From Hygrophila difformis (taxonomy: Eukaryota; Streptophyta; Magnoliopsida; Lamiales; Acanthaceae), in assembly GCA_030278955.1 (NCBI GenBank), contig JAOANR010000002.1, positions 25,592,057-25,656,056 of the forward strand: DNA of 64,000 nucleotides, given 5' to 3'. Position numbers and translations under genes: made by a program. Positions 20,939-33,300 of this stretch are shown here, piece by piece (the stretch's first letter is position 1; each line of letters begins with the position of its first letter). The notes beneath the pieces are model-generated. The model saw only the letters and a program-made list of their open reading frames with translations, did no database searches and had not been told where the DNA came from.

Positions 20939-22960
20939 TGTAACACCTCAGTTTTGGTCACCCAGGCCGGGACGCTACCGCCACACTCTTTTAAACAAGA
21001 CACGAACAAATCGAGCTCATTTAAAAGAATGCTAAGGCTTAAGTTGCATCAAGATTTAAAATACTTTAAAATCATTCAAATAATGCCTGAAGTTTTAAAA
21101 CAGCGTTAAGTCTAACATGCATAATTAAAATAGTGCGGAAGCTAAAAACGGGGCCAAAACACGTGGCCAAAACATAGTTCAAGTCCAATGCGATATTTAA
21201 CGAAATTTTAAAAAAATGCTACAAGTCTTTAAGAAGAATCCCCATCCCGCCATGCGAATGCTTACTCTGCGAAATCTGAGAAAAATAGGAATAATAACAA
21301 ATCAGTACAAAAGGTACCGCGCAAGTTAATATACAACACAACGGATTTTAAAAATTTTAGAAGAGCATATAAAAACAAAGGATTTTTAATTTAAAAAGGC
21401 GGATAAATAATTTATGGAATTCTTACACATGCCAAATGAATATTTTACTATTGTTCGTTATGATCGAGGACACCATATATGACCTTTGGGACTAACACCC
21501 ACAAGGACTCCAATTAATAATAAGGATCCTACGGACGTACCCTTGGGATCAACCTCTGGGACTCGTACCCAAGAGGGTTGTGAAAGCAGTGACCCTATAC
21601 AGACCGCTTTGGAGCCCTAGATAACCCATACTACATCTAGGAGTATAGACTATTACAATCACCAAAAACCATATAAACCATATTTTGCCATTTTGGCTAT
21701 GAGAGGGGGCGGCCCAACGAGCTCCACCTAGTGCACTTACCCTCAAGAATGACAATGGGCATCCCACTCGATCACAACTCTCAAAGTTTCAAAAACTTAA
21801 AATTTTAATTCAACCATTTTATTCATGCCATATCCAAAATCAAGTTTTAACCAACATCAAAATAAAAACATATTTCCAGATTTATGGATTCAAAATGAGA
21901 GTGAAAATCGACTCGAAAAATCGCCACAAACACATAATATGGATTCCACAATTTAAGGCATGAAATCGAAACTATGGGCAGTGATATGTTTTGTATTTAG
22001 AAATGTGGCAAATGATTTTTAAAAATTCCAAAAAATTTATAGCAGCTAGAAAACATTAAAATGAATAATTTTCATAGAAATAGCCATCTTGAAAATCAAA
22101 CTCCTTATAGGCCAAATAAATCAATTTCAGAAAACCCTGATTTAACTATTCTAAGAGCTTCAACGTTTTCGACCACAGTGAAAAGAAAAATCTATAACTT
22201 TTTCAAGAGAGTTCCTAAAATCATAAAAATTGACGGGGACATTCTAGACACATTTTGAAACAAATCTAATGAATACCTTGACAACAAATACCAATCATAG
22301 GATGACCTAAAATGCACCAAAAAACCGGACTTCATTAAAATTGAATCTGACAGCAACTATGGAACAGAATACCAGATTGAATTTGGGGCATCAAATGAAC
22401 TTTTAAAATTATGAAAATTTATAGATCGCGTCTTCAAAATGTTAGGAACAGTTTTTATTTAGGAAAGTTTTCTAAAAAATGATCGGATCTAAGTTATAAA
22501 CGCGATGCAACAGAAACTAGTCATGAAGAAATCATGGTGACAGATTTGCATAGTCAATGAGATGGACTCATATCTTGAATTGTACTCGACTAAAACTTCT
22601 AAAACTCAACGTGTATGATATTAACTTACTTGTGGTTGGATTAGAATAAAAAAACTTCTCTTTGGAATCCTTGAGACGCCCAACACAGCCCCAACAATCA
22701 ACACTCTACCGAAAGCACCTATTTTCGATTGAATGAACAAGATCCTTAGTGTTTAAGGGATGAATCCGATTTCTAAGGCCATGAAGTCAAAGAAAATCCT
22801 TACCTAACCGTAGATGGATGGATTGGATGGCTTGAATTTGACCAAACTCCCTAGAAGGATGAACAACAATTCACAACTCTCCAACTCTCAAAGTTGAAAT
22901 CTGAATTTTCGGATTAGGGGATGGGGGATGGTTTGGTGGTTGATTTGGGATAAGTATAAG
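20939..22960 (-). repeat. 5' LTR of element C, truncated by LTR D
   Basis: Nearly the same sequence as 12556-14575 (3' LTR), base for base in long runs, ending at GGGATAAGTATAAG where LTR D begins. The remaining 700 bp or so of this LTR is not found in the window. Confidence 0.87.
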
Positions 22961-23625
22961 TGTAACACCCCGGTTTTTGATAACTCAGGTCGGGATGTCA
23001 CCGCCATACCTCCCTAGCAAGACACGACTTCTTCGAGCTTGCTAGAGAGATGCAAGGCTATGGTTTCAGTACTTAAAACATTTGAATAAATAAAACAGCC
23101 CATCGTATATCACTCGAAAATAATAAATAGTTGCAGCGGAAAAATAATATCTAAATATAATTATGTGTAATGCAGCGGAAATCTAAATACTGGGCCAACA
23201 CGGCCAAAACTCGGGTTATACAGGCCCAATATGCATGTATCATAAAAACGACAAAATACTGTTCCGAAAGAGTCCCCCAAATGTACATGCTTATTCATTA
23301 TCGCCATACCCTGGAAAGAAAAGGGAAAACAACAATTTTATCAGTATTATACTGAGTAAGTCAACCCTAACATAGCAATAAAGGGGTTCAATTTAATAAC
23401 TATGATTATATTTCTAATCATGCATATAAAATATTTTATTTTCCAATCTAAAAATAAGAATTTAGTTTGCATACTTTAAAGACACATTTGAATTCATAAA
23501 TAATAATTTAAGCATCGGCATAAATTTTAAAACATAATTTAAATGCATGCATAATGACATAAATAAAATAATTAAAAATCTAAGTTTTTTAATTTCCCCG
23601 TTACATCACCATCTCAACAATATTT

Positions 23626-24420
23626 AAGTTAGCCGACAATCCGGCGGCCGCAATCAATTTAATAAGTTTTCATTTAGCCGGCGATCTGGCGGCCGCAACT
23701 AATTTAGTAAGTGTCATTTAGCCGGCGATCCGGTGGCCGCGACCAATTTAGTAAATTTCATTTAGCCGGCGATCCGGCGCCCGCAGCCAATTTAGTAAGT
23801 TTCGTTTAGCCGGCGATCCGGCGGCCGCAACCAATTTAGTAAGTTTCGTTTAGCCGATAGCCNNNNNNNNNNNNNNNNNNNNNNNNNNNNNNNNNNNNNN
23901 NNNNNNNNNNNNNNNNNNNNNNNNNNNNNNNNNNNNNNNNNNNNNNNNNNNNNNNNNNNNNNNNNNNNNNNNNNNNNNNNNNNNNNNNNNNNNNNNNNNN
24001 NNNNNNNNNNNNNNNNNNNNNNNNNNNNNNNNNNNNNNNNNNNNNNNNNNNNNNNNNNNNNNNNNNNNNNNNNNNNNNNNNNNNNNNNNNNNNNNNNNNN
24101 NNNNNNNNNNNNNNNNNNNNNNNNNNNNNNNNNNNNNNNNNNNNNNNNNNNNNNNNNNNNNNNNNNNNNNNNNNNNNNNNNNNNNNNNNNNNNNNNNNNN
24201 NNNNNNNNNNNNNNNNNNNNNNNNNNNNNNNNNNNNNNNNNNNNNNNNNNNNNNNNNNNNNNNNNNNNNNNNNNNNNNNNNNNNNNNNNNNNNNNNNNNN
24301 NNNNNNNNNNNNNNNNNNNNNNNNNNNNNNNNNNNNNNNNNNNNNNNNNNNNNNNNNNNNNNCGACGGCCACAGCCAATTTAGTAAGTATCAGTTAGCCG
24401 GTAGCCCGGCGGCTGCAACC
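23626..24420 (-). repeat. LTR D minisatellite spanning an assembly gap
   Basis: On the plus strand units read TTTAGCCGGCGATCCGGCGGCCGCAA then CCAATTTAGTAAG. About five full units precede the gap and one or two follow it. It is the inverse of the array in A. Confidence 0.88.
23863..24362. other. Assembly gap of exactly 500 N
   Basis: 500 consecutive N within the minisatellite. A round number suggests a placeholder, so the true array length is unknown. Confidence 0.99.
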
Positions 24421-24509
24421 TATCCGTCATGCCCAGTACCACTCCGGAGCCTCGGGAAACCCATATGGATACTCCCGAGAGTGTAGGCCCAAAATACATT
24501 GCCGTTTTG

Positions 24510-25189
24510 TAGGGGTGAAAACGGGACGGATACGGGCGGATAGTACTCGTCCCGTATCCTATCCCATATTTTTTTGTCGAATATGGAATCGGATACGAAT
24601 AGGCCGGATACAAATACGAATTCGAATATTTCGGGAAACGGATACGAGACGGATTCGGATTTTAACTCGGATAATCTTATAATTACTAAAATTAATTTTT
24701 TTTATAATTTTTTAAGTGAAATCGGAATATACTACTATGTAAGCTAAACTAAATTTTTAAATTTTCCAAGATCATTAGTTATTTCGTTCAAAACATTTAA
24801 ACAACATCACTACAAGATGTTATATACTACAGTTTTGATGCAAAGAACCTAATGATGTAGTCGAGTTGATTGATATGATTTGATTTAATAAATTACAAAT
24901 GGCCTTCAAGCTTTTGATTATATTTATACATATAGTATTACTTATTTATTTTATAGTTAATATAATATATTATATTATATTTATATAAATACATATAACT
25001 TTTCGGATATTCGGATAGAAAATACGGATAATATCCGCATTATATTCGGATTTTTCGGATACGGGCGGATATTTACAATCCCATATCCTATCCCGTATCC
25101 GCCGGATATAAAAATTCGAATTCGGATTCGAATATAATCGAATACGGCGTCGGATCGGGCGGATATTATCCGCCCCACTTTCACCCCTA
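24510..25189. mobile_element. hAT-type non-autonomous element
   Basis: A 680-bp insert with terminal inverted repeats TAGGGGTGAAAACGGG and CCCACTTTCACCCCTA, flanked by a perfect 8-bp duplication CCGTTTTG (24502-24509 and 25190-25197). An 8-bp duplication is diagnostic of hAT. Subterminal stretches are inverted runs of CGGATACGGGCGGAT-like words. It has no transposase. Confidence 0.92.
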
Positions 25190-25364
25190 CCGTTTTGGCA
25201 TAGTTTTTCATTTCAACTTCTCTCGTCCATTATAGGCACGCAAAGAAAAAGGCTAGAGAGGCACCCTGCAGAGCACTCACCCCCTACCTATGTATCCGAT
25301 ATCGTTTCAACTTAGTGTAATGGGATTTTTGAAAATATAGCTTTATCGTATAACAAGGTTTCGA

Positions 25365-25751
25365 CCTCCCCATGTGTGCCTTCCAGGCCTCCAGGCAAGC
25401 ACCCCATGGTGGGTTGTTGGAGGTGGGATTTGAACCCCCAACCTCCCTTTAACAACCACCCTAAGGTAAGGTTGTTAAACATGTGAAGCTCACATGGTTA
25501 ACAACCTTACCTTAGGGTGGTTGTTAAAGGGAGGTTGGGGGTTCAAATCCCACCTCCAACATGTGAAGCTCACATGGTTAACAACCTTACCTTAGGGTGG
25601 TTGTTAAAGGGAGGTTGGGGGTTCAAATCCCACCTCCAACAACCCACCATGGGGTGCTTGCCTGGAGGCCTGGAAGGCACACATGGGGAGGGGTTGGGGT
25701 GCACGGTCTGCAGGCCCAGCCCGGGGTAGGGTTGTTACATAAAAGTGCACT
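25365..25751. repeat. Foldback with 80-bp tandem duplication and tRNA-like B box
   Basis: Left arm 25365-25487 is an almost perfect inverted copy of sequence ending at 25692; the centre is ATGTGAAGCTCACAT (25481-25495). The right side contains an exact tandem duplication: 25481-25560 and 25561-25640 are identical. Each unit holds GGTTCAAATCC, close to the RNA polymerase III B box GGTTCRANYCC, with an A-box-like GGTGGTTGTTAAAGG about 20-30 bp upstream. It interrupts LTR D (the equivalent site near 46470 is uninterrupted). A SINE that rearranged into a foldback is one explanation. Confidence 0.7.
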
Positions 25752-27407
25752 TTTAGATATTTCAAAATCTCGCAAGTTAAAACCGTTCGTTGTCACAGTT
25801 TACGCCTTTTTAGTTTAAAAATTCAATACAAAGGCGATTGATCTGAAATTTTCACAGTATATCAAAAATATATCAATGAACAACTTTTATGTTTTGAGTT
25901 TTCTGGAATAAAGAAGGGAAACATGTCAAAAATCAAGTTTTCTACATGAACAACATGCTGTCAGGATTCAGGTTTGACACAATTTCAAAACTCGACTTTT
26001 TGACACATCAAATGGACTCCAAAAATTCTGAAATTTTGTGGACATATACTAGACATAATTATCTACAATTTTATTTACATCACAAAAATCAGAGAAACAT
26101 GCTCATCAAGTTCTATCAAGTGCACTCTCAGGTTTCAAAAATTTCTTAAATTCACAGATTATGTCCGACGCGATTTGGGTAGTAAAACTCGATGAAAATC
26201 TCTAAAATTTTTACACAACAAAGCTTAAGGTCTTAGGATCAAAATTCTAGTTTTGAGTTTTTCGGTTTGAACTCGAAATAGGTGTTTTGGTCGGATTTTA
26301 GAAAATACGCCGTTTGGGGTTTTTAGGTTCGATTTTTACGGTTCGTTTCAATATCAATATTTCGGACGCCCCTAGACCACCCGTATTGACATGAAAGGTG
26401 TGGACTTACAATTGATGAGTTCTTGAACGTCCTAGGGTTGATTGAGTCGTCCAAAATCGCCACGAACGGATCTACGTAACACGTTCTCCTTCTTCTTTGG
26501 CCACGAACGCGTTTGCAAGTAAAAATCCATAAGTTAGGATGATGATTATGATTGTAAACGACAAATGAACCTAATCTAACCCTTACCAACAATCCAAGGT
26601 CGGTATTCCCTTGATCTACACGCCTCCACGGTCGGGTTTGGTTGCCGGAATTTCGTCGGAAAGTCGTCGAAAGGTCGGAACTTTGTGGTGTTGGCTTTGG
26701 GAGAGTTTTGGGGTGAAGGATAGGTTTGAGAGACTGAAAATGGGGTAGGGATCAGTCAATTCTAGACCTAAATGCCCTTCCCCCGACTGAGATTGACTTT
26801 CCTTAGTCAGGGGTCGAAATGTTGGCAAGAAATCGCTGAGATCGCGCAATTTGCAGCTGTTTGCTGCTTGGCGCGGCCTTGGCGCGTTCCTGCGCGGAGA
26901 CCGCGCGGCTCCGGTCTGGACTGTGGTCTGGACCGGGTCGTGCGATCCGTCGGGTCTTTTCTACTCTCTTCCGGACTTCTATCCTTCTACATTTTCGGGC
27001 TCGATTTTCCGGGTCGTTCTCGGATTACGATTCCTATCTTAAATTTATTTCGAATCTCGAAATTGATTCGTATTCGAAATCTTGAATTCGTCGGCTTCCA
27101 ATTCGTCGTCTTTTGATTCCCGTGTAATAATTTATCTAATTAAATTATTTCCGACTTCACGGGTCTTTGGAATTAGAATTCTTTTCTTTCTTGAATTTAA
27201 TTCCAATTCTTTTGACTCGATCCATGGAATGTCTTCGGGCTTCCTTTCCCTCGTTTATTCCATTTTGAATTTTTGAATCTATCGGCATTTCATTTCCGAG
27301 CAATAATTTATTGTAATAAATTATTTTCTTCTTTTCGGAGATATTTCGACCTTGACCGGATTAAGACACTTAGGGGCAGCCTTTGGACGTCCCCTAGGTC
27401 TTGCACA

Positions 27408-27417
27408 TCTATAAATA
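27408..27417 (+). promoter_or_regulatory. TATA-box candidate in LTR B
   Basis: TCTATAAATA, at the same place in the 3' LTR (42334-42343) and LTR H (60614-60623). It is preceded by GC-rich sequence and followed after about 100 bp by TTGGAGTCTTCTATCGTCGTGG-like leader text with a splice-donor-like GGTAAGATCC. It probably marks LTR transcription start. Confidence 0.6.
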
Positions 27418-28730
27418 ACCCTCTTAATCAATCCCAAATATTTTTAAAACCCTACGAAAGCTCTCTACATATCAAACCCTAATCTCGGAGTCGTCGGAGG
27501 CACAAAACCAAGGGGAGGAACTGACTTGGACGAAATTTGGAGTCTTCTATCGTCATGGTAAGATCCGATCTAATCTTTTTCCATTCTTTATTCGAAAACG
27601 AATACTAACTCGATCTCTTTCTTTTCTACACCCCGATTCGGATCTAGAACGAAGAACCCGACGAACCGAAGAGATAAACGGTGGACTGGAAGCCACGCCT
27701 CCGAATCGACGAGCCGGAACATCCATAATCTGTAATTTAATACTTTCATGGTTTGGGAGAATTAAAATTCATTTGATCTAAAGATTTGAATCAAGAACGT
27801 AAAATCTGTCACAACTAAAATCCTTACGGCGCAGCGTTTTTGCATGATTTTTCCAAACCCTTAAAATTGTGCAAACGAGAAAACTTAAAACACAAAAAAC
27901 GTTCCTAAGACATAGATCTAGTTTTTGTAAAAATTCATAATTTTTCATCGTGTTTTGATATCCGAAAACGACCGCAAACGAACCTGCCTTTGACTTAGAT
28001 CTTGAAACGGTGATAGATTCTTAATCCGAACTTGAGGTTGATTTTTACCTTAGATCTAAACCGATTTAGGATTGTTGTTGAACATAAGAGTTGTATATCT
28101 ATACGTTAAGAACACCTCCGTAAATTTTTAGAATTTTTCGTTGAGGTTTGATATCGGATCGACTCCAAACCAAACTGTTCTAAATTTAGATATTGAAATC
28201 TTGACAGATTCTTGGTCCGAATTTGTAGGTATAGATATAGGATGAATTAGATCTTTTGTTGAACATGAAACCTGTAGATATATGTCTTAAGAATCTCCCT
28301 GTAAAATTTTATCAAATTTGGAGTTAGTTTGCTATGGTAGATCTTGAAATCTTGAAACTGATGTGTTGAAACTCGGACAGATTATCATCCTGTTAAAGAT
28401 CGATGTTTTTCACTTACTTCCGTATCTCGGATCGAAAAACTTAAAACATAAAACTTGTTCATCTCTGTGTTTTCAAGTCACTGGTCAAATTGCAGAATTT
28501 TTGGACTTAAAACCGATTTTTAATTAATTTTGGAGTAAACAGTGGTTTTGACCAAGTCAAATCTTGAAAATCTTGTTGAAAAGGATTTTAAATGATATCG
28601 GAGCGAATCGCGTCCTGAAATAGTATATTTTGAGAAACTTACTAAATTTGGGAAATTGGTCTTTCTAAACAAAGAAAAGATTTAAAACAGTGTGGGTTAT
28701 GACTAAGCTTGTCAATGTTCTCTACGGCTT

Positions 28731-28890
28731 GGGACATAAGAGCCCAAGTGTATGTCTAGTGGACGTAAGAGCCCTAGCGAAATATTGATTGTATGGTCAG
28801 CGGACGCATGAACCTATTAAAAGATTGACCATGATACTCGTGGACATAAGAGCCCGAGCGTAAGGCTGGCGGACATAAGAGCCATAGCGA
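28731..28890 (+). repeat. GGACATAAGAGCC imperfect repeats in LTR B
   Basis: Five copies of GGACATAAGAGCC or variants (near 28732, 28762, 28802, 28843, 28871), 28-41 bp apart. The same array is at about 43670-43822 and 61965-62122. It occupies the place the GGCCGCCGG minisatellite has in the A/F LTR family. Confidence 0.75.
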
Positions 28891-29567
28891 TGGTGATCCG
28901 TGAAAGAAACGAAGCGAGACATTTATAAGAAACTTAAATTAAATTCTTGTTGAATTGTGCTTTCAAATGTATGATAATTATTTATTTATTTGCGAAGTTA
29001 TATTTATGACCGTTTAGACTCTCGGTTTTAGTTTATGCAATTAAATTGTATTAGCTAAGACGAATTATTTTGGGAAGTGTCTACCATCTGCTTAGAATCA
29101 CTAAATTCTTTTTATAAATTTAATTAATGGCTTTGAAACACCATAATCATGTATGTGTTAACTTACTCAACAAGTTTTTGCTGACCAAACCACGTTTTCC
29201 CTTTTTCTACATAGTATGAAGAATATGCATCATCATATGCATGCATGGGATATTTGGGAAAACATTATTTTCTTTGATTATTCTATTCTTAGTTATGAAT
29301 TGCATGAACGGACCTGTTTAACCCGTATTTTGGCTGTGTTGGCCCAATTTTAAATTCCGCTGCATTACACATATGTAATTATTACTTTCCGCTGCAACTT
29401 TGATATATTATTTTTAAACTATATATGAATGGGCTGTTTGAATGTTTTAAATTCTGAAAACCCATAGCCTTGCATCTCTTTAGCAAGCTCGGAGAAACCG
29501 TGTCTTGCTAGGGAGGTGTGGCGGTGACATCCCGACCTGGGTGACAAAAAACCGGGGTGTTACTGAG

Positions 29568-29583
29568 TGGTATCAGAGCCCGG
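29568..29583 (+). other. Primer binding site of element B
   Basis: TGGTATCAGAGCCCGG, the full initiator-Met tRNA match, 3 bases after the LTR end. Confidence 0.9.
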
Positions 29584-29590
29584 ACTATTT

Positions 29591-29594
29591 TTAA

Positions 29595-29654
<60 letters not shown>
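29591..29654. repeat. (ATT)n microsatellite
   Basis: About 21 consecutive ATT units just downstream of the primer binding site; H has only a few at the same place. Confidence 0.95.
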
Positions 29655-29888
29655 TTTAAACTATTATTTTTAAACCATTATTATTTTTAGATAATTATAA
29701 TTATAGAAGAGCCCAAATTTTTATTTTTGAAATTTCCTAGCCCCAAATATTTTTGAGCCCAAATGTTAATTATTTATGACCCAATATAGAGGTTCAAGGA
29801 TTTTAATTATTATTTTAAAGTATTTGTTCCATGGAATAAATTCTTATTTTTAAAACCCATGGAAACTTGAAATATATCTTCTATTATA

Positions 29889-30340
29889 CTCCTTTCTGGG
29901 GTGTCCCACGAAGTTTGAACCCTTTCCGTTTTTAGAAAAATTAAATTAATATAAGTTTGATTAGAATCTTAATTATTGTCAAATCCCATTAAAAATACTT
30001 ACTTTTACTATTCTGCACAAATTCCAATGCATTATTACTTTCCTACACAAAGTCCCTTATATTTCTTTAACTCTTAATATTACAAAATTGATACAAATAA
30101 AAATTGTATAAAATATATATTCTAAAACTACACGATTAGACGATTCTAACAAGACCACACTTGAATATTTTTCTCAAATTACATCACTACGATAATATTA
30201 AGTCAAAGTTAAACAATAAACAGTATCAAAATTCATTATAATCTTAAACACAAATACTCACACCACTTTAACTACTAAACTCCACTACCTAAATTACCGT
30301 GCCCAAAAGAAAGGCTTCAATCTTCGCGGGACGGAGGGAG
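29889..30340. mobile_element. Stowaway-like MITE at the Helitron 5' end
   Basis: A 452-bp element with ends CTCCTTTCTGGGGTGTCCCA and GCGGGACGGAGGGAG, flanked by TA at 29887-29888 and 30341-30342. Internal AGACGATTCTAACAAGACCA is the inverse of text in the MITE at 49345-49605. It lies 12 bp inside the Helitron terminus. Confidence 0.8.
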
Positions 30341-33300
30341 TATAAGAGAAGTAGTACCAAAACAATCCAAATGGAATTCCATTATTGACCGTTGGATCCA
30401 AAATTCAATTGAAATCCTGGCCGTTGGATGAGAATGTTACGACATTCTTTCTGTCTTCCCAGGTTCGACACCCGCCCCTGCAAATTCACTCACCTCTTTC
30501 TTATTTCTATCCTTCCGAAGTCGCTCATCTTTTCCAGATTGCATATCCTTCCCATCTTCCTCTATTTCCTCCAATTCAGGCCCGATCGTTCCGCCGCCTC
30601 ATTCGATCAAAGTCCGTAGTTAATTGCGTGTACCCTCGCTTCTATAGTTCGCTTCCTCTTGCTTTCTTTCGCGATTTCCCTCTATTCTATTGTTCTTCCT
30701 CTGTTCAAAGTTGTCCCAGGGTTCGACGTTTCACGTTGCGCTGTGATTCGGGTTTCCTTTTAATCTGCCGCCGGTCACCTTCGCCGTCAACCGCTCTTTG
30801 CAGTTCCGGGTTCTCCTCGTGATTTCCGCACTTCAATTCATCCGCTTCCCCGGCCGTGCGGTCGCCGGATTCGAACGTGCGCGGGGTTGGCCGAAGTTGA
30901 GCGGGGGTGGATGTTTGGTGCGTGAATCATTTTATCTTATCCGTACACGTGGGCGGTCAGGATGGGGGCGGAGGTGGGGCCGACGTGCGTGTGGGGCACG
31001 TGGGAGGAGCTTATCCTGGGAGGCGCCGTAATGAGGCACGGCACACGCGACTAGAACGCCGTTGCTTGGGAGCTCCGTGCTCGTGCCCTACATCCCGATT
31101 TCTTCACATCGGAGGTTCGCTTCGCTTGAGTTCTTTTTTCAATTAAGCATTTTATATGCTTTTCTGTTTTCGTTGTAAATATGCATCGATTGATAGTAAC
31201 GTATGTATGTGTTGCTTGTATCTATATATTGTTGGGGAAATTTTGAACTTCTCTTCGAATTATGCATGCATGAGGAAGTAGTATTCAAGTAGGGGGGATA
31301 TTCTAGCATAGCAGGCACGTTCCTTTTGATGATTAGGGAATTGGCCCGCCCTTTTATGGGAAACTTGGGGAAATTGAATTGAATTGACTATGCCTGATGA
31401 AAGACGGAATTGATAGCATTCTATTGTCTGATCTCAATTAGGTTGACCTGGGGGGGAAGGCCTGAGATAATGGACGTGGAGGTTGGTCCATGTCATTGTC
31501 GTGGCAACTTTAATCATGTGGCAAGAGCTACATTTCTGATTGGTGATTGCAGCAAGCTGGAATTGTTTTCAACAACAAGCCATGATCTGCTTTTGGGTTT
31601 GGCCAACATTAATGATGGGAAAGGCAGGGACAATTGTCGCCTAGGGTAGGATTGGGATTGCGGGCAAGGAATTGAGAGGTTTTAGAAAATTTACTTGAAA
31701 GTAGAGGTTGTGGATTGGTTTTGTGGCTAGGGTTGTTGTGGTAGGGGTTGGCCCTTGAAATCAACTTATGGGACGTCTTTTTTCATGAGGGTAATAAAGA
31801 TTAAATTTGGTAAAGGGTTCTAAAAATGAATGCTTATAATAGGTAGAGTTTATCGTTGGACCACTGCTGCGGGGTGTTTGGTTTGTGGTTATTTCAAGTA
31901 TGAAAGTGATTGTTGTTTGGTTTGTGTTTGATGTGTTCAAATTGTGTGAACATAGGAAGGATATATTTGTGTGTAGCATTTTTAGGATGATTGGATGATG
32001 ATCTCTTTTATTGAATTAATGACTTTTGGCTTTAAATTATCCAGTAGGCACGTGTGAGTATAGGTTTTGATTTCAAGTTGCCATAATTGTTATAACTTGA
32101 ATATACGAATGCACACCCCTGCATGAGATTAAAAAAAAGTGTTTATGCAGCCTTAGGAGTGTTGTTTACAGATCCAGATAGGGTATTTGAAAGTGTATTG
32201 TATTTAGAATTTTAGATGATTTCCTTTCTAAACATGGTGAAAAAATAACCCCACTGTAAAATCTATCTTTGCCAAAAGAGAAGCATGGAATTTGTGTTAA
32301 CTGAAAATATGATTTGCAAGCAGTTCTTGATCTGTATGCTTTCCAATCAAAAACCGTCACGGCGGCCCCTCTTGCGGTTGGCTTCAATTCCCTCCGTTAA
32401 TGGAGTGTTTATATTTGCTTGCAGAATATGCTCCAGTTACGGTACTTTCGTAGCCCATGCCCTTTCGATGTTCAAAGCAACTTCTATTGTTCGTTCTTTA
32501 TTAGCGCATTCTATTGTTCCAGCTGATCTGCAGGTGAGAATTATACCTATGGTTTTCTTTTATCCGTTGTTTTTTTTTTTTTTTTTTTCAGCAGTGTTGA
32601 TATACGAAGTGACCATGATTTTGATCTAATCTTCTCAAATGTTAGCCTGCCTACTTTGTTTTCTGATAGAAGTAGGGTCGAGCCAAATTTAAGCAGTAGA
32701 ACTTGAACATTCCTTTCGGGTTTACCTTCAACTGTTGGGACTATAACACAATTATTTGTCGTGGTACAAGTTATTTTAGTTTAGGTGTCTGCTAATCTGA
32801 GTTCTGCTGTTTCAATCAGTATGTGATTGAGAGTAACCTTGCTTTTACTTTCGTATTTGGAGCATAGGATATTTATAGGATGCACTGGGAATTTTAAATT
32901 GTATTCGCTGCTTACATTGAGTGTTAGTCATGCTGGTCATGCTCTTCAATTCACGTCAGGTAGAGAGGTTGTTGGCCATTAGAAATGTCAGCCGCCGCTT
33001 TTAGTTGATTGAATCAGCGTTTAGGGTTGCAATACTGATCGATTATCATTTTGTTTGAACCAATTTTGTCGCCACATCCCCTATGGTAAGTATTGTTAGG
33101 CTTCTCGAGATGGCTATGCTTGCAATCACCTTAAGGGTCGTGATCAGTAAGCTGATGCCATTTGGAAACCCTTTTTCTAAGAGTCATAGTCACATTAAGG
33201 ATTTGTGTGTTTGACCATTTAAAACTGAACAAGATAATTTTTTATACGTTATAAGAGTTAAGAGTCTAAGTAATTTTTTAATGATTTATGTCAGTCTGGA

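Larger units (their letters stand above)
12556..22960 (-). mobile_element. Chromodomain Ty3/gypsy element C (Tekay/Del-like)
   Basis: A minus-strand LTR element: 3' LTR 12556-15292, polypurine tract, gag-pol read right to left (chromodomain-like tail, integrase, RNase H, reverse transcriptase, protease, gag), an extra coiled-coil ORF, primer binding site and 5' LTR. The order PR-RT-RH-IN with a C-terminal chromodomain-like segment, together with long LTRs, places it with plant chromoviruses, most likely Tekay/Del. Many stops and frameshifts show it is inactive. The 5' LTR is cut at 22960 by LTR D. Confidence 0.9.
22961..27362 (-). mobile_element. LTR D (family of A/F LTRs), with nested insertions
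   Basis: Begins TGTAACACCCCGG (LTR end on the minus strand) and continues leftward-reading as the family-A/F LTR, with the minisatellite, the TTTCAACTTAGTGTAA tract and the GC-rich promoter-like segment near 26850-26960. It stops at 27362, about 310 bp short of the expected LTR start, where it abuts the truncated 5' LTR of B in opposite orientation. Three foreign items lie inside: an N gap, a hAT-type MITE and a foldback repeat. No internal gag-pol region accompanies it, so it is a solo or truncated LTR. Confidence 0.8.
27363..29564 (+). repeat. 5' LTR of element B, 5'-truncated
   Basis: Matches 42289-44494 almost base for base, including TCTATAAATA and the GGACATAAGAGCC repeats, but lacks the first 774 bp. 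Its upstream neighbour is LTR D in inverted orientation, joined at an AAG shared by both. The final base is T (TTACT) where TTACA is expected. Confidence 0.85.

Noticed and set aside
25530..25560. Possible tRNA gene around GGTTCAAATCC
   Set aside because: A B box is present but no cloverleaf with acceptor stem or anticodon arm can be drawn.
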